Positions 8,486-17,520 of a stretch of 22,075 nucleotides of DNA are shown here, piece by piece. The position numbers and the translations under genes were made by a program. Under the pieces are notes generated by a model. The model saw only the letters and a program-made list of their open reading frames with translations. It ran no database searches and was not told the DNA's origin. Position 1 is the first letter of the stretch; each line of letters begins with the position of its first letter. The stretch is from positions 1 to 22,075 of the forward strand of contig JADGIG010000085.1 in NCBI GenBank assembly GCA_018985235.1, given 5' to 3'. This DNA is from Sanchytrium tribonematis. Taxonomy: Eukaryota; Sanchytriomycota; Sanchytriomycetes; Sanchytriales; Sanchytriaceae.

Positions 8486-9715
8486 ATGCCAAATGAAAGA
8501 AATTCAAATAGAAGACGAAATGACACTAATCAGAGAACCCCTTACGAAAGAAGGCAAGATAATGATAATATAACTGATAGAACTGAGATTTTTATGAGGC
8601 CAATTGTAAGGATTTTAAATACCACTAGGCAAGTAGAAAGTAATGCTAGAAATACCCAGTCACGTAGAAATGACCAAGCAGATTCTTCAGTTTACAATGG
8701 GAACATCAGATCTAGATTGAGATCTAGAAGTAATAATTCACCGCGATCAAATTCTATCTCACCGCAAAGACCAGTTGATTCTAGCAGAAATCAGGCTTCT
8801 ACAGGTCAGGCCAATTTTGATTTTGATGAAAGAGTGGGAGAGGGTGAGACAAGACGATATGGTTCTTTAGGGAGATCATCAGGTGCTATAAATCCAGGTT
8901 TTACATTTGCTACAGAAATTAACGGAATTAATAGATTTGAGAGAATTCGAAGAGCTCAAGTAGTCGACTTGACAAACTATAACAATGGGATGCTCCACCG
9001 AATAGCTTGGAGAAGTGCCTTTGTAACTGAAGGCGATGGCGACGTTAGTGAAGAAGAAACCTCACAATCTCCTAGAAGATCCAGAAGGCTTAACAGCGAG
9101 CCTCCTGAAGAAGTCGTTGATCTAGAAGATCTCAGCAGGCGGAATCGTAGAAGAACTCGAGACCCTTCTCCAGAGATTCAATTTCTTGGCAGGTCAGCAC
9201 CTAGACCCACTCGGAATGTTCGTCGAATACCTTCGAATATGAGACAAATTGGAACTTCTATTATATTTACACGTGGATTTAATTTAAATGAAATGGATAG
9301 GATACCGGACGACGATGCTGCCAGAAATATGTTTCCTGGGTTCGAATCCTTATTTGATCCATTTGAAACATTTACATATGACGATTGGCTTAATTTTGAG
9401 GATCTTGTTGGTAATGTTAGAGGTAGAGATTCTGGTGTTAAAAAAGAAATTTTCGATAAGCTAAATACAATCAAAGTTGGTGAGCCGATGAAGGACCTAG
9501 TTGTAGACCTTACCTCCGAGGTGCCTAAATCTGTGGTCCAGGAAAAAGAGCCTCCTATATCCTCTGCGTCAAATTGCGTAATTTGTATGACCGATTATGA
9601 TGAAGGGGAAAAAGCCATTTTACTGAATTGCAAACATCATTATCATAGCGAGTGTCTCAAAAAATGGTTTGATAGCCATTCTACATGTCCAATATGCCGT
9701 TTTGAAGTGAAATAA
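8486..9715 (+). CDS. RING-H2 E3 ligase with three SUMO-interaction-like motifs (Arkadia-like)
   Basis: 409 residues from the ATG at 8486; the frame extends upstream into OXA1 but that part is not convincing. The N-terminal half is Arg/Ser/Asn-rich, with RSRLRSRSNNSPRSNSISP. Three VVDL motifs occur: VVDLT at 159-163, VVDLE at 210-214 and VVDLT at 339-343. Each has nearby acidic or Ser residues and fits the SUMO-interaction consensus. At the extreme C-terminus is a C3H2C3 RING (C364, C367, C382, H384, H387, C390, C401, C404) ending five residues before the stop. This order, several SIMs then a terminal RING-H2, is that of SUMO-targeted ubiquitin ligases such as RNF111/Arkadia. The E3 activity is well supported; SUMO targeting is inference. 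Confidence 0.75.
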   Translation: MPNERNSNRRRNDTNQRTPYERRQDNDNITDRTEIFMRPIVRILNTTRQVESNARNTQSRRNDQADSSVYNGNIRSRLRSRSNNSPRSNSISPQRPVDSSRNQASTGQANFDFDERVGEGETRRYGSLGRSSGAINPGFTFATEINGINRFERIRRAQVVDLTNYNNGMLHRIAWRSAFVTEGDGDVSEEETSQSPRRSRRLNSEPPEEVVDLEDLSRRNRRRTRDPSPEIQFLGRSAPRPTRNVRRIPSNMRQIGTSIIFTRGFNLNEMDRIPDDDAARNMFPGFESLFDPFETFTYDDWLNFEDLVGNVRGRDSGVKKEIFDKLNTIKVGEPMKDLVVDLTSEVPKSVVQEKEPPISSASNCVICMTDYDEGEKAILLNCKHHYHSECLKKWFDSHSTCPICRFEVK

Positions 9716-9760
9716 AATTTTCACCAATTTATTGCTTTTTTTTGAAACACAATTTCGCCA

Positions 9761-10952
9761 ATGATTCAAATCGTTGATGCCCAGACTCAAAATAAAATTA
9801 CTGTTTATATTATACAGCATGGAGACGTAGAAATAAGAAAAAGGTACAGTGAGTTCGACCAACTTCATGCCTATTTGAAAGATAAATACCCAGCTATTAT
9901 AATTCCTATGATTCCGAGCAAGACTTCTTTAAAACAATATGCTGCTCATCCCAACAGCGCTAAATTCGATCCAAATGTTATTCAACAAAGAAAAAGATTA
10001 TTAGAAAAATTTCTAAACAGAATACTTGCACATCAAGTTTTAGTAGAAGATGATGGTGTTAAGCAATTTTTGGATCCAAGTGCTGCCCCCGTTTTTGAAA
10101 TTAAAGGCCATAAAAAGAGAAAATCGTTTTCAATAGGCGGACAACAATTGAAGAATATAGACAACAAATTTGTTGAATATGAAAGTTATACAACGAAATT
10201 AAATTCTCATTATAAATTACTCCATAAGCTTCAAAAAAAGGTATTTCGAAAATACATGGACATGACACCGGATGATGCAGAACTTGGGGCAGTTTATAAC
10301 GCATTAGCCCTGACTGAACAACATTCTCCAGAGCTACAAACAGTTTTGCAAGGTTTAGGACAGGCTGTAGATAGATGTCAAGTTTCTAAGATTAATTTAT
10401 GCAATGACATGCAAATTTTGTGCGAAGAACCTTTACAAGAATATAAAGAGTTGACTGACGAAATTAAGGAGATCTTAGACTTTAGAATCCAGGAGCAAGC
10501 TGATTTTGAATCTAATACAGATCAATTGTCAACGAAATGGTCGACCTTAAAGCAGCTTGAAAAAGTTGAGGAAGAACAAAAGCGAATGCAAGACGCATTT
10601 CAAGGTGTTGAGCGATCTCGCCCAGCTGCTAATAAAAGCGTTATTGGGAACCTTACTGAAAAATTGAACTCGATGATAGATTCAGATCCTGATGCGACCA
10701 GAAGACACAATATAGCAAAAACTAAGGATACAATCGCACAAGTAATTTATTCTTATCTAGTTGGAACAAACAAGAAGCTCTCAAGAAGACTCTATTGCTC
10801 AAATCAGCGAGAACATACATCAAGAAATGCAAAGATTTGAAAAAAATCATCAAGATGAATTCAAACAAATTATGCTTAATTATTGTAAAACAATGCTGGA
10901 ATATCACACCAAGAATCTAGAAACTTGGAAAGCTGTCAAATTGGATCAGTAA
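9761..10952 (+). CDS. SNX41: PX-BAR sorting nexin, Snx41/Atg20 type (one 19-nt intron)
   Basis: Exons 9761-10741 and 10761-10952 give 390 residues. The PX domain spans about 1-108: RKRYSEFDQL places R28, Y29 and F32 in the phosphoinositide-binding motif, PMIPSK is the proline-rich loop and QRKRLLEKFLNRI follows. This pattern, including FLDPSAAPVFEI, is closest to Snx41/Atg20 and SNX7/30. The rest is a helical BAR-like region. Exon 2 supplies its last helix (EMQRFEKNHQDEFKQIML, then the terminal NLETWKAVKL) typical of SNX-BAR proteins. Such proteins dimerise with Snx4/Atg24 to recycle cargo from endosomes and support selective autophagy. The protein is short because it lacks the N-terminal extension of yeast homologues. 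TTGAAAC lies 12 nt before the ATG. Confidence 0.85.
10742..10760 (+). other. 19-nt spliceosomal intron in SNX41
   Basis: GTAATTTATTCTTATCTAG, phase 0, after codon 327. CTTAT is at intron positions 11-15. Excision joins KDTIAQ to LEQTRSSQEDS and restores the last BAR helix; retention would give an unrelated 33-residue tail. Confidence 0.85.
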
Positions 10953-10994
10953 ATTTATGCCACTGAAGTTTTAAAATGCACATACAAAAAAAAT

Positions 10995-11903
10995 ATGCCC
11001 CGTTATTGTGTGACAATGCATTCCAAAAAAGGATTATCTAAGTTTGTTCTAGTTCACGGCCCTGATAATACAACGTCATGGAAAGCAGTAAATGTTGTTG
11101 ATCCGATTCACCTTGGATTTTTTGATGATGATAGGTATGACTACAATAAGCATTATAAAGCTGCGGGAGATGATCCTAATGCTATATTTGTACCATATGA
11201 TGATCCAGTTGATGATTTTAAAGACGAAGAACTTAACAACCCTGATATTAAAGAGCTTATTGATGCACTTGAAGATGAAGCTTATTATGAAATGGACGAA
11301 ATTCTAAATGAAGACAATCTTAGTGAACCTGACGATGAATACTTTACGAACTTAGTTTCGGATAAAAAAATTAGAGATATAGACGACGATTTCGACAAGT
11401 TTTTGGAAGACTTTGAAAAAACCAACAATGATGACGAGAATTTTGAAGAAATGCATAGTTACGCCCAAATGCTGAAGCAACAACAAAAGGAGTTTGCTAG
11501 AACCAAGACCTCGGCCGACATGAAAAACAAGATAATGGGTATGGTTGAGTTGCAAGAAGAGGAGTATGTGCAGGAATTGGAGGCGTCAGAACACTCATCT
11601 GAATTTGAATCAAGCTCCGAGGAAGAGTGGAATTGCGAAAAGCAATTAATGGTAGATTCTGTAAATATATTTAAACCGACTGTTATACAACCTCATCGAT
11701 TGCACGAAAAAATAGTTTCTGAACCCACATCATCAAACGATGCTTCCTCACAGGAATCTCAGAATCCAATAATTGAAATAGTCATTCCTAGTAGAAGAAA
11801 AGGCGAAACAAAAGATGAAAAGAAACACAGAAAGGAGTTGCAAAAGAAAGCAAATAAGCTAAAGCGAGCACGTAAAAAGTCACAACTTGTCGCTACCCAA
11901 TAA
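10995..11903 (+). CDS. LTV1: Ribosome biogenesis factor Ltv1
   Basis: 302 residues, ATG at 10995, 42 nt after SNX41. The N-terminus has KKGLSKFVLVHG (about 11-22), the equivalent of the FHLVHRS segment of Ltv1, followed by FFDDDRYDYNKHYK (about 42-55), the most diagnostic motif. The middle is strongly acidic (several DD/EE clusters, EFESSSEEEW). The C-terminus is basic, with RRKGETKDEKKHRKELQKK, which matches the conserved Ltv1 C-terminal block. Ltv1 escorts the maturing 40S subunit from nucleus to cytoplasm and leaves after phosphorylation. The length is somewhat below yeast and human Ltv1 (longer proteins). No intron is needed. Confidence 0.9.
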   Translation: MPRYCVTMHSKKGLSKFVLVHGPDNTTSWKAVNVVDPIHLGFFDDDRYDYNKHYKAAGDDPNAIFVPYDDPVDDFKDEELNNPDIKELIDALEDEAYYEMDEILNEDNLSEPDDEYFTNLVSDKKIRDIDDDFDKFLEDFEKTNNDDENFEEMHSYAQMLKQQQKEFARTKTSADMKNKIMGMVELQEEEYVQELEASEHSSEFESSSEEEWNCEKQLMVDSVNIFKPTVIQPHRLHEKIVSEPTSSNDASSQESQNPIIEIVIPSRRKGETKDEKKHRKELQKKANKLKRARKKSQLVATQ

Positions 11904-11961
11904 ACTACATGCTACTGTACTTTGACATTTCATCGCCAAGATTCTGGAGCTGAAACTCTAG

Positions 11962-12709
11962 ATGGAAAAATTAAATAATTTACAGTCACTTAAAGATGCG
12001 AAAGAATATCTAGGTAATTCTTATCCGATATATTTAAAAAGTTTAAGGCTATATTTTGAGAATTCTATTTCATTACACGAGTTTAGGTCAAGGATAATAC
12101 ATTTGTTTGGTAAGCAAAAAAATCTTCATACAAAAGTTATTCGAGACCTACTAAAAATTAATTATAAAATAGAGAAGCCGTTGAAGAAAATTTCTCTTCA
12201 CAAATACAGGTTGGATGTGATACGCTCACTGGGTCAAGTGGAGCGAGATAGACTAAAATTATATCTTAATAAGGCTGAACCCGAAAAGTTGATTCCGCAA
12301 GTTTTCAGTGCTTCCGTAAGTGAGCCATGCTTTAGTGAAAATGAGAATCTTTTTACAGAGGAGAACGTCAAATTGAGGCTGTTGGCTTTAGCTGAAAAAT
12401 ATGGCGTAGCGACTGGTCCCGGATGCTCTGATTTCTTATACAGGGCCACAATGGTAATTATTATTAATCAAGATGTTTATAAGAGAAAAATTGACAACAA
12501 TATCATCTGCTACCTGCAGGTCTCCGGAAAACAATCCACATCATCCTTATAAAAAGGAAGAGCCTTTGAATAATGGACCTCACGTAACAAAATCTGAAGC
12601 AGATGACTTTAGTATCATAGAGAAAGAATTTGAGTCAATAACACCTCAAATCTTAAGTAGAACGTTGGACCCGCTAAGTCAAAGACTAATTTTGTATGGT
12701 TCAGTTTAA
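11962..12709 (+). CDS. HFI1: SAGA subunit Hfi1/Ada1 (TADA1; one 19-nt intron)
   Basis: Exons 11962-12453 and 12473-12709 give 242 residues. The N-terminal block (SLKDAKEYLGNSYPIYLKSL, then FENSISLHEFRSRI, HTKVIRDLLKINY) follows the SAGA-Tad1 family pattern. This is a short helix-rich module with an L-G-x-x-x-Y-W/L start, an EF pair and an LHN-like helix. The second block (LRLLALAEKYGVATGPGCSD, then FLYRATMMFIREKLTTISSA) resembles the histone-fold-like region, and its last helix is completed only after the intron is removed. Ada1 is a core structural subunit of the SAGA acetyltransferase co-activator and pairs with a TAF partner. The protein is shorter than yeast Ada1. The stop is 5 nt from the stop of the convergent PLC gene. 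Confidence 0.72.
12454..12472 (+). other. 19-nt spliceosomal intron in HFI1/ADA1
   Basis: GTAATTATTATTAATCAAG, phase 0, after codon 164. TTAAT is at intron positions 11-15. It is the only one of the six with an AAG rather than a TAG acceptor. Excision joins LYRATM to MFIREKL in frame. Confidence 0.8.
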
Positions 12710-12714
12710 TAAAT

Positions 12715-14721
12715 TTATTGACTTAAGGCAAATTTCTCGACTCTAATTAACATAGTGCTTGGCATAGTATGTCCTTTCGACGTTAAAAATGGAACATGGC
12801 GATACCCTTCTTTTAAAGACGATAAAAGTACGCTTGCTTGGCAAATAAAATCATTAGATGAATAATCCAAGTCATAGACGGCAAAATGGAGAAATGAAAG
12901 TGAAGACTCCGCTTTAATATTGAGTTTCTCATTGAAAATTGGATTGCAGCCATTGTTCTGCACGGCCTTAGTTTTAAAAACTTCATTTTCCAAAGAAATC
13001 GTACCTTTCACATGTGTTGCTTCTATAAATGGATCTATGATCTCCCCTTTGCTTCTTTCGATAGGTTTCGGAAGCCTTTGACAAGATACTATCTCGATGA
13101 TATAATTTATCGGCTTAAAAGCATTTAAATTTCCTGCTAATGAATGCGGTCTCAGAAAGTATCCTAAATTTCCATTTGAGCTAAAAAGAGCCCTATTCAT
13201 GCTTAAATATTTATCATTTGTTTGAAAATTCAACGCAACTACTTGAGCGCCAGCTAACCAATGTGGAATTGGATCATAATTACTGCTATCAACTCTTTTA
13301 TTTCCAGGGTATATTCTATTTAGTCTTATATGGGACAGACTTTGATATTTTTTAAGATTTAGCTTAAACATATCAAGTGATTTGCCTTCATTAAAAGAAG
13401 ATATTGTTCTACTTACTACAGCAGTATTGTCACTCAAAATTTCAAATCCCGTAAATTTTTCTGCTTTCAACAAAGAAATTAGTCTCTCCAACTTTGGAGA
13501 AATTTTTTTAACAACTTTGGAATCTTCCTCATCTGAGGCTGGATCAGGATTTCTCGAATTTACTTTTCCTTTGATAACAATCTTGCCAGCAAGCATTTTT
13601 GGACTAGGAAGATAATCCTCATACTTTTCTGGACCAGGGGACTCCTGTATAAATAGTAAATCGCCAAATACATCGACCAGCATATCCGCAATTATATCTT
13701 GTTGGGAAATAGAGCAGTGCATTTCGAAAGAAAGAATTAATGGTAGAGCAGATTTTATAAAACCATATTTTTTAATGCAAAAAAACGCATCTTTAGCTAA
13801 AATCTTTGATGTCAATGTTCTTCCATGAAAAATTATAGGTTCTACCGAGCCGTCCCATAAATCTAATTCGAGACATCTACAACCATCTAGTAGAGCATTT
13901 TTATAGCCTTCCGTGGAGGAATCTGAATTGAGTTGATTACCTAATAAGTATGTATTGTGTGATGAGTTGATAAAATAAAATGATAAAGGTAGTTCAAAGG
14001 AGTCTTCAGAAGTTTGATTAAAATAATCCAAGCCTTCCAAATATCTTTCGAAAAAGAGAAAGTCAATTTCATTTGGAATATCAGAGGAATTAATTTTTTC
14101 TTGAAAAAATGTCATCAACCATTCTATGAAATAACCCTTAGATAAAGATTTGCTCGCATTATGCTTTAACAAATCTTTGAAAATGCATTTCAAATCTTTC
14201 CTTTTCCATGACTTATAAAGTGCAAATTCGGCTAAAAGTAAATCTTGAGAATTTGAAAATATTTGTTTTATATTGAGCAGTTCATCTTGAGTCAAAACAG
14301 ATTTAAAATTGTCTTTTTGCATTTCAAACTTCTTTTTTATAGCAGAGGTAGTTATATTGGAGTTGACGTAGACAAGTAACTCTTCGATGGTTAACTTGTC
14401 TTTCAAAAATCGCAATATACAATCGATTTTTTGATAATGTTTAATGTAAGCTGGATCTAACTTGAGAATGATGACATCATCATACTCTTTGTATGAGATG
14501 CCCGGCATTTTGAGAATATGGCTGACTGCATCCCTCGACAAAATAATTGTAAATTTCTCATTTTCAATCGTAAAGTTCTCTATGCGAGAGATTCTCCAAA
14601 TAGGCAAGCTAACTTCATCAAAAGTCTTTCTTTTTGACGTTTGCATTATGCCACTGATAATGGCTATTTCCTTGGTTTTTTGGATTCCTTTGGATGGCCG
14701 AGTAATTTTGGCATGGAACAT
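12715..14721 (-). CDS. PLC1: Phosphoinositide-specific phospholipase C, delta-like
   Basis: 668 residues from the ATG at 14721; the frame extends nine codons further only to a TTG. After about 120 residues without a clear domain comes an EF-hand-like helical region (about 140-225). The X domain is at about 243-380, the Y domain at about 410-530 and a C2 domain at about 538-665. The catalytic set is intact: H255-N256 in SSHNTYLLGNQ, E285 and D287 in CRCLELDLWDG, H299 in FHGRTLTSK and E333 in FEMHC. SSNYDPIPHW and VALNFQTND are standard Y-domain motifs. The enzyme would cleave PIP2 to IP3 and diacylglycerol. The X-Y linker (about 385-410) is acidic. A PH domain is not obvious. The start is 36 nt after the bHLH stop. 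Confidence 0.92.
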   Translation of the reverse strand: MFHAKITRPSKGIQKTKEIAIISGIMQTSKRKTFDEVSLPIWRISRIENFTIENEKFTIILSRDAVSHILKMPGISYKEYDDVIILKLDPAYIKHYQKIDCILRFLKDKLTIEELLVYVNSNITTSAIKKKFEMQKDNFKSVLTQDELLNIKQIFSNSQDLLLAEFALYKSWKRKDLKCIFKDLLKHNASKSLSKGYFIEWLMTFFQEKINSSDIPNEIDFLFFERYLEGLDYFNQTSEDSFELPLSFYFINSSHNTYLLGNQLNSDSSTEGYKNALLDGCRCLELDLWDGSVEPIIFHGRTLTSKILAKDAFFCIKKYGFIKSALPLILSFEMHCSISQQDIIADMLVDVFGDLLFIQESPGPEKYEDYLPSPKMLAGKIVIKGKVNSRNPDPASDEEDSKVVKKISPKLERLISLLKAEKFTGFEILSDNTAVVSRTISSFNEGKSLDMFKLNLKKYQSLSHIRLNRIYPGNKRVDSSNYDPIPHWLAGAQVVALNFQTNDKYLSMNRALFSSNGNLGYFLRPHSLAGNLNAFKPINYIIEIVSCQRLPKPIERSKGEIIDPFIEATHVKGTISLENEVFKTKAVQNNGCNPIFNEKLNIKAESSLSFLHFAVYDLDYSSNDFICQASVLLSSLKEGYRHVPFLTSKGHTMPSTMLIRVEKFALSQ

Positions 14722-14757
14722 GGAGACGGGTCCTAAAATATTATACAAAGAAATTTA

Positions 14758-15348
14758 TTAATCCTGAGGCATTTCTTCTGATAAAATTGTTCTAAATTCT
14801 GATTCTTGTACAGAATCACCTGCTTTACTTTCCAAATATTGAATATATAGCCGAGCTGCTTGTAAAATCTCAACTTTTGCCATTTTCCGTTCTTTAGCAA
14901 ACGGAACACTATCTCTCAAATTAGTCAGTGCGTTTTTCGCATCATCCCTTCGTTTCTGTTCCGCTAATTTATGCTGTTGCTTCTTAAGGTCTTCTTTCAT
15001 GATGGGAATATTCTGATGCTGGTTGTAAAATGGCTGTAATGCTTGGGGACTAGTAATTGGGTAAGGCCTTGGTGAATATTCAAAATACTGATAACCTGGC
15101 GCTTGTGTGCTGTGCTGGGAATGGCCTGAAGAAAATAATAGGCCAGGCGTTAGCGGCTGCATATTTGCAAAGTTTCCAGCAGGTAAATTTTGAGGACTCT
15201 CGTCTGGAGTAAGAAGCGCGCTTTGGTAGTCCGATTTAAATTTAGTTAGTTGCTGACCATACGATGGTTGATAATCAGCAGGAAATTGCTGCTCCATACT
15301 GTTTGAGTTTGACTCCTTCTCATGAATTGCCCAATTTTCAGCCGTCAT
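14758..15348 (-). CDS. Basic helix-loop-helix transcription factor
   Basis: 196 residues, ATG at 15348. The N-terminal 115 residues are low-complexity, rich in Gln, Ser, Pro and Tyr, and look like an activation region. The bHLH spans about 121-174: the basic region HKLAEQKRRDDAKN has H126, E130, R133 and R134, the H-x3-E-x2-RR set of E-box (CACGTG-type) binders. Helix 1 is ALTNLRDSVP and helix 2 is KVEILQAARLYIQYLES. A leucine zipper is not seen. Fungal relatives include Ino4, Pho4 and Cbf1, but I cannot assign one. It lies just upstream of PLC in the same direction. Confidence 0.85.
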   Translation of the reverse strand: MTAENWAIHEKESNSNSMEQQFPADYQPSYGQQLTKFKSDYQSALLTPDESPQNLPAGNFANMQPLTPGLLFSSGHSQHSTQAPGYQYFEYSPRPYPITSPQALQPFYNQHQNIPIMKEDLKKQQHKLAEQKRRDDAKNALTNLRDSVPFAKERKMAKVEILQAARLYIQYLESKAGDSVQESEFRTILSEEMPQD

Positions 15349-15395
15349 GATATGAACAACATTCGCACAAGACTTAAAATAAGTATTTACTATAT

Positions 15396-16583
15396 CTACT
15401 GCAAGAAATTTTCTTCGTCACCAACCTGGCGATATTTACGTGGTACAAGAACCTTTGGTTTTATAGGTGAAACTTGAGTAGCTTTGTCACTATAGCGACC
15501 AGGTTTCGGTAAAATATTTTCCAAATTCTCAGATTGAACAGTTTGAATGGTTTTGGAATAATTGTTAGGCTTAGTTGGTGTTTTTATCAAATTATTCCGT
15601 CTCGGTGATTTTGTTGGTGTAGTAGGGATTTCCGCATAACACAATTTGATAGGTTTAATTGGAGTTGTTGGCAAATTCTCGATGGCGTCTTCCTTGAACT
15701 CGCTGAATGCTTCGGGGACGTCAGAGGAGAGAAAACTAATTTCTTTTCCATGAGATGGTTTATCACTACTTAAAGGAAGAGATTTGCTGGAAAAGATCTC
15801 AGAAGATGCAACTTCAGAGGAAGCATCTATTCTTCGTCTCTTGACAGGCACGTTGCCAAAACTCATTTTACAAACATAATTTTCAGGAATTAAGTCACGC
15901 TTTCGTTTCTTTTTATCCTTGCTGGGCCTTTTTTCTACGAGACTTGGTCTTGGAGTTCTAATTTGTAAACTTGTAGGAGGTGCAATTTCTTCTAAAAGTG
16001 TGGCTAAACCGTTTTCATCAATTCTAAATTTCCCATCATTAAAACTTATAGCATACTTCTCAAACAAATCCCGCTGAACCTGAGGAAGGTCCTTATAGAT
16101 CTGCGCCATCATTTTTCCAAATTCTTTTTTACCCATATCGGCCATTTTCTGCTGGAAATAATCCGTGTATAGAGTATAGAATACCAAATGACCAGTGCAT
16201 TTTTTGGGCATTTTTTTAAAGGCCAGTTTTTTAGGTACGAAATCAAGCGGTAAAGAAGTTATCGTCTGTTTAACTTGATTTTCTCGCAGCTGGTGCAACG
16301 CAGATGGAGTCGGCTGCTGTTTCGGTAACAACTTAGGGTATTGTTTTAATGGAGTATTCGTGTTATTCAGACCAACAGCTTTCGCAAACTCGGATTTTAC
16401 GTATTCTGATGTGAGCAAGTCTGAAGATATCGTTGGCGTCGTAAAGTATGCTGATGGGTATACCGGATCAGTCGATGGCTTGTTTTGTGAGTCTGTCGTC
16501 AGAATAGAATCAAACTCAAAATCGTTTGTAAATTCTTCGAACCAGTCATCAAGGCCTTCAAGAAATTCGTCGTATTCTGCCAT
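15396..16583 (-). CDS. HMG-box-like nuclear protein with TP-rich tail
   Basis: 395 residues from the ATG at 16583; a further in-frame ATG upstream gives an unlikely 23-residue extension. The N-terminus is very acidic and aromatic (EFLEGLDDWFEEFTNDFEFD). At about 125-181 is a possible HMG-box-like segment (GHLVFYTLYTDYFQQKM, then LPQVQRDLFEKYAISFN) with a basic lead-in. A basic stretch KDKKKRKRD at about 244-252 and PVKRRRI may act as nuclear localisation signals. The C-terminal third has repeated TP motifs (PTTPIK, PTTPTKSPRR, KTPTKP) that look like proline-directed kinase sites. I do not recognise an orthologue; the HMG call is weak. TTGAAAC lies 11 nt before the ATG. Confidence 0.6.
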   Translation of the reverse strand: MAEYDEFLEGLDDWFEEFTNDFEFDSILTTDSQNKPSTDPVYPSAYFTTPTISSDLLTSEYVKSEFAKAVGLNNTNTPLKQYPKLLPKQQPTPSALHQLRENQVKQTITSLPLDFVPKKLAFKKMPKKCTGHLVFYTLYTDYFQQKMADMGKKEFGKMMAQIYKDLPQVQRDLFEKYAISFNDGKFRIDENGLATLLEEIAPPTSLQIRTPRPSLVEKRPSKDKKKRKRDLIPENYVCKMSFGNVPVKRRRIDASSEVASSEIFSSKSLPLSSDKPSHGKEISFLSSDVPEAFSEFKEDAIENLPTTPIKPIKLCYAEIPTTPTKSPRRNNLIKTPTKPNNYSKTIQTVQSENLENILPKPGRYSDKATQVSPIKPKVLVPRKYRQVGDEENFLQ

Positions 16584-16719
16584 AAAATAAATGTGTTTCA
16601 AGGCAAAGTAAAAAAAGTTACGTCTTACTGAACCAAAATATTTAAACGTCATTTAGACAAAGGCGTGTAACCCAATTCGACTTAAGTTAAATATTTACTT
16701 CTATAATTACATCGTCTAG

Positions 16720-17169
16720 TTACAATCCGATTCTTGAGTCGCTCTTTTTAAGATGATAATTTGAAGTCTGAGCTTTTTCACTACTTTTGGCCCTAAATTC
16801 CCAATTGATTTGGCACTTTTTACAAAGCTTCGATATAAGCAGGAGATCTTGTTTCCCGTAAATTGTATTAGGAATTTGAAAAACGACTCCTGAATTTAAC
16901 GAGTATTCTCTCAAATTAATATTTGTTTGTTTCTTCAACTGTTTTACAACATGAGTTGTATTTTCAGCACACCGGTCACATAGTATTGGCTTTGTACTTA
17001 TCAAAAGTGGAGATATGGTTTTTAAATTCCTCTCTCTAGGCATAGCTTGAAAAGTGGAACAGCCTCTTAATTTGTTCAGAAGCATGTTATTTTCTATCAG
17101 GTTAGAGTCATAGAGATAAGGATGATAGTATTTGGTCTCTGCTTCAATATTAACTGAACTGGAGGACAT
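16720..17169 (-). CDS. Orphan protein with two CxxC pairs
   Basis: 149 residues, ATG at 17169. It has CDRC at 64-67 and CKKC at 116-119, about 50 residues apart, which could bind one zinc ion in a ribbon-like fold. Between them is a stretch with NSGVVFQIPNTIYGK that looks like beta structure. The ends are polar and probably disordered. No family is recognised. It is divergent to the PDI gene across the longest gene-free stretch of the window. Confidence 0.6.
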   Translation of the reverse strand: MSSSSVNIEAETKYYHPYLYDSNLIENNMLLNKLRGCSTFQAMPRERNLKTISPLLISTKPILCDRCAENTTHVVKQLKKQTNINLREYSLNSGVVFQIPNTIYGKQDLLLISKLCKKCQINWEFRAKSSEKAQTSNYHLKKSDSRIGL

Positions 17170-17520
17170 TATTTGATTGAAACAATTGTCGGCCTACTGA
17201 GCAAACCTGAAGATTTTATCATCTTTCTGCGTTTCAGGTTTGTGTGATTTTACCAAATGAGGTTCTATTTCAATTAAAGGAAATTATATATAGTATCACT
17301 GCAAGAATTCGAATTTCTCAAAACTACCAGTCAAATTATTTTTTTATTTTCGCAGACTTGAGTTCGGAGACCCATTTCGAGTTGATTTTAATACTCTGTA
17401 AGTTAAGTATGTAGATTTGCCGCGTGCAAGGATCATCTTATATTAAGACAAATTGATTGGACCTTTCATAATATATAGAAATTTTTGACACATTTATCTG
17501 CCAAATTACCCCATTTTCTG
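17170..17520. promoter_or_regulatory. Gene-free divergent spacer between CxxC orphan and PDI
   Basis: At about 350 bp this is the longest non-coding stretch here. It presumably holds the promoters of both flanking genes. A perfect 10-bp inverted repeat with a 21-nt loop is at 17202-17211 and 17233-17242. There is a T-rich run at about 17337-17352 ending in CGCAG. I see no tRNA, rRNA or snRNA signature and no open frame of note. Confidence 0.5.
17202..17242. repeat. Inverted repeat (possible hairpin)
   Basis: CAAACCTGAA (17202-17211) pairs perfectly with TTCAGGTTTG (17233-17242) across 21 nt. A second, competing pairing AAGAT/ATCTT lies inside it (17210-17214 with 17221-17225), so two alternative hairpins are possible. 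Confidence 0.6.

Noticed and set aside
8708-8728. Direct repeat AGATCTAGA with 12-nt period in the RING-H2 gene
   Set aside because: It encodes the Arg-Ser-rich stretch RSRLRSRS and only reflects low-complexity protein sequence.
17337-17355. T-rich tract ending in CGCAG as the 3' end of a conventional intron upstream of PDI
   Set aside because: No upstream coding exon joins to it and the six supported introns are a quite different type.
17485-17520. Longer N-terminal extensions starting at TTG (also at 419, 1869, 4199 and 14748)
   Set aside because: Nuclear genes rarely start at TTG; in each case an ATG lies where the family or signal peptide alignment begins.
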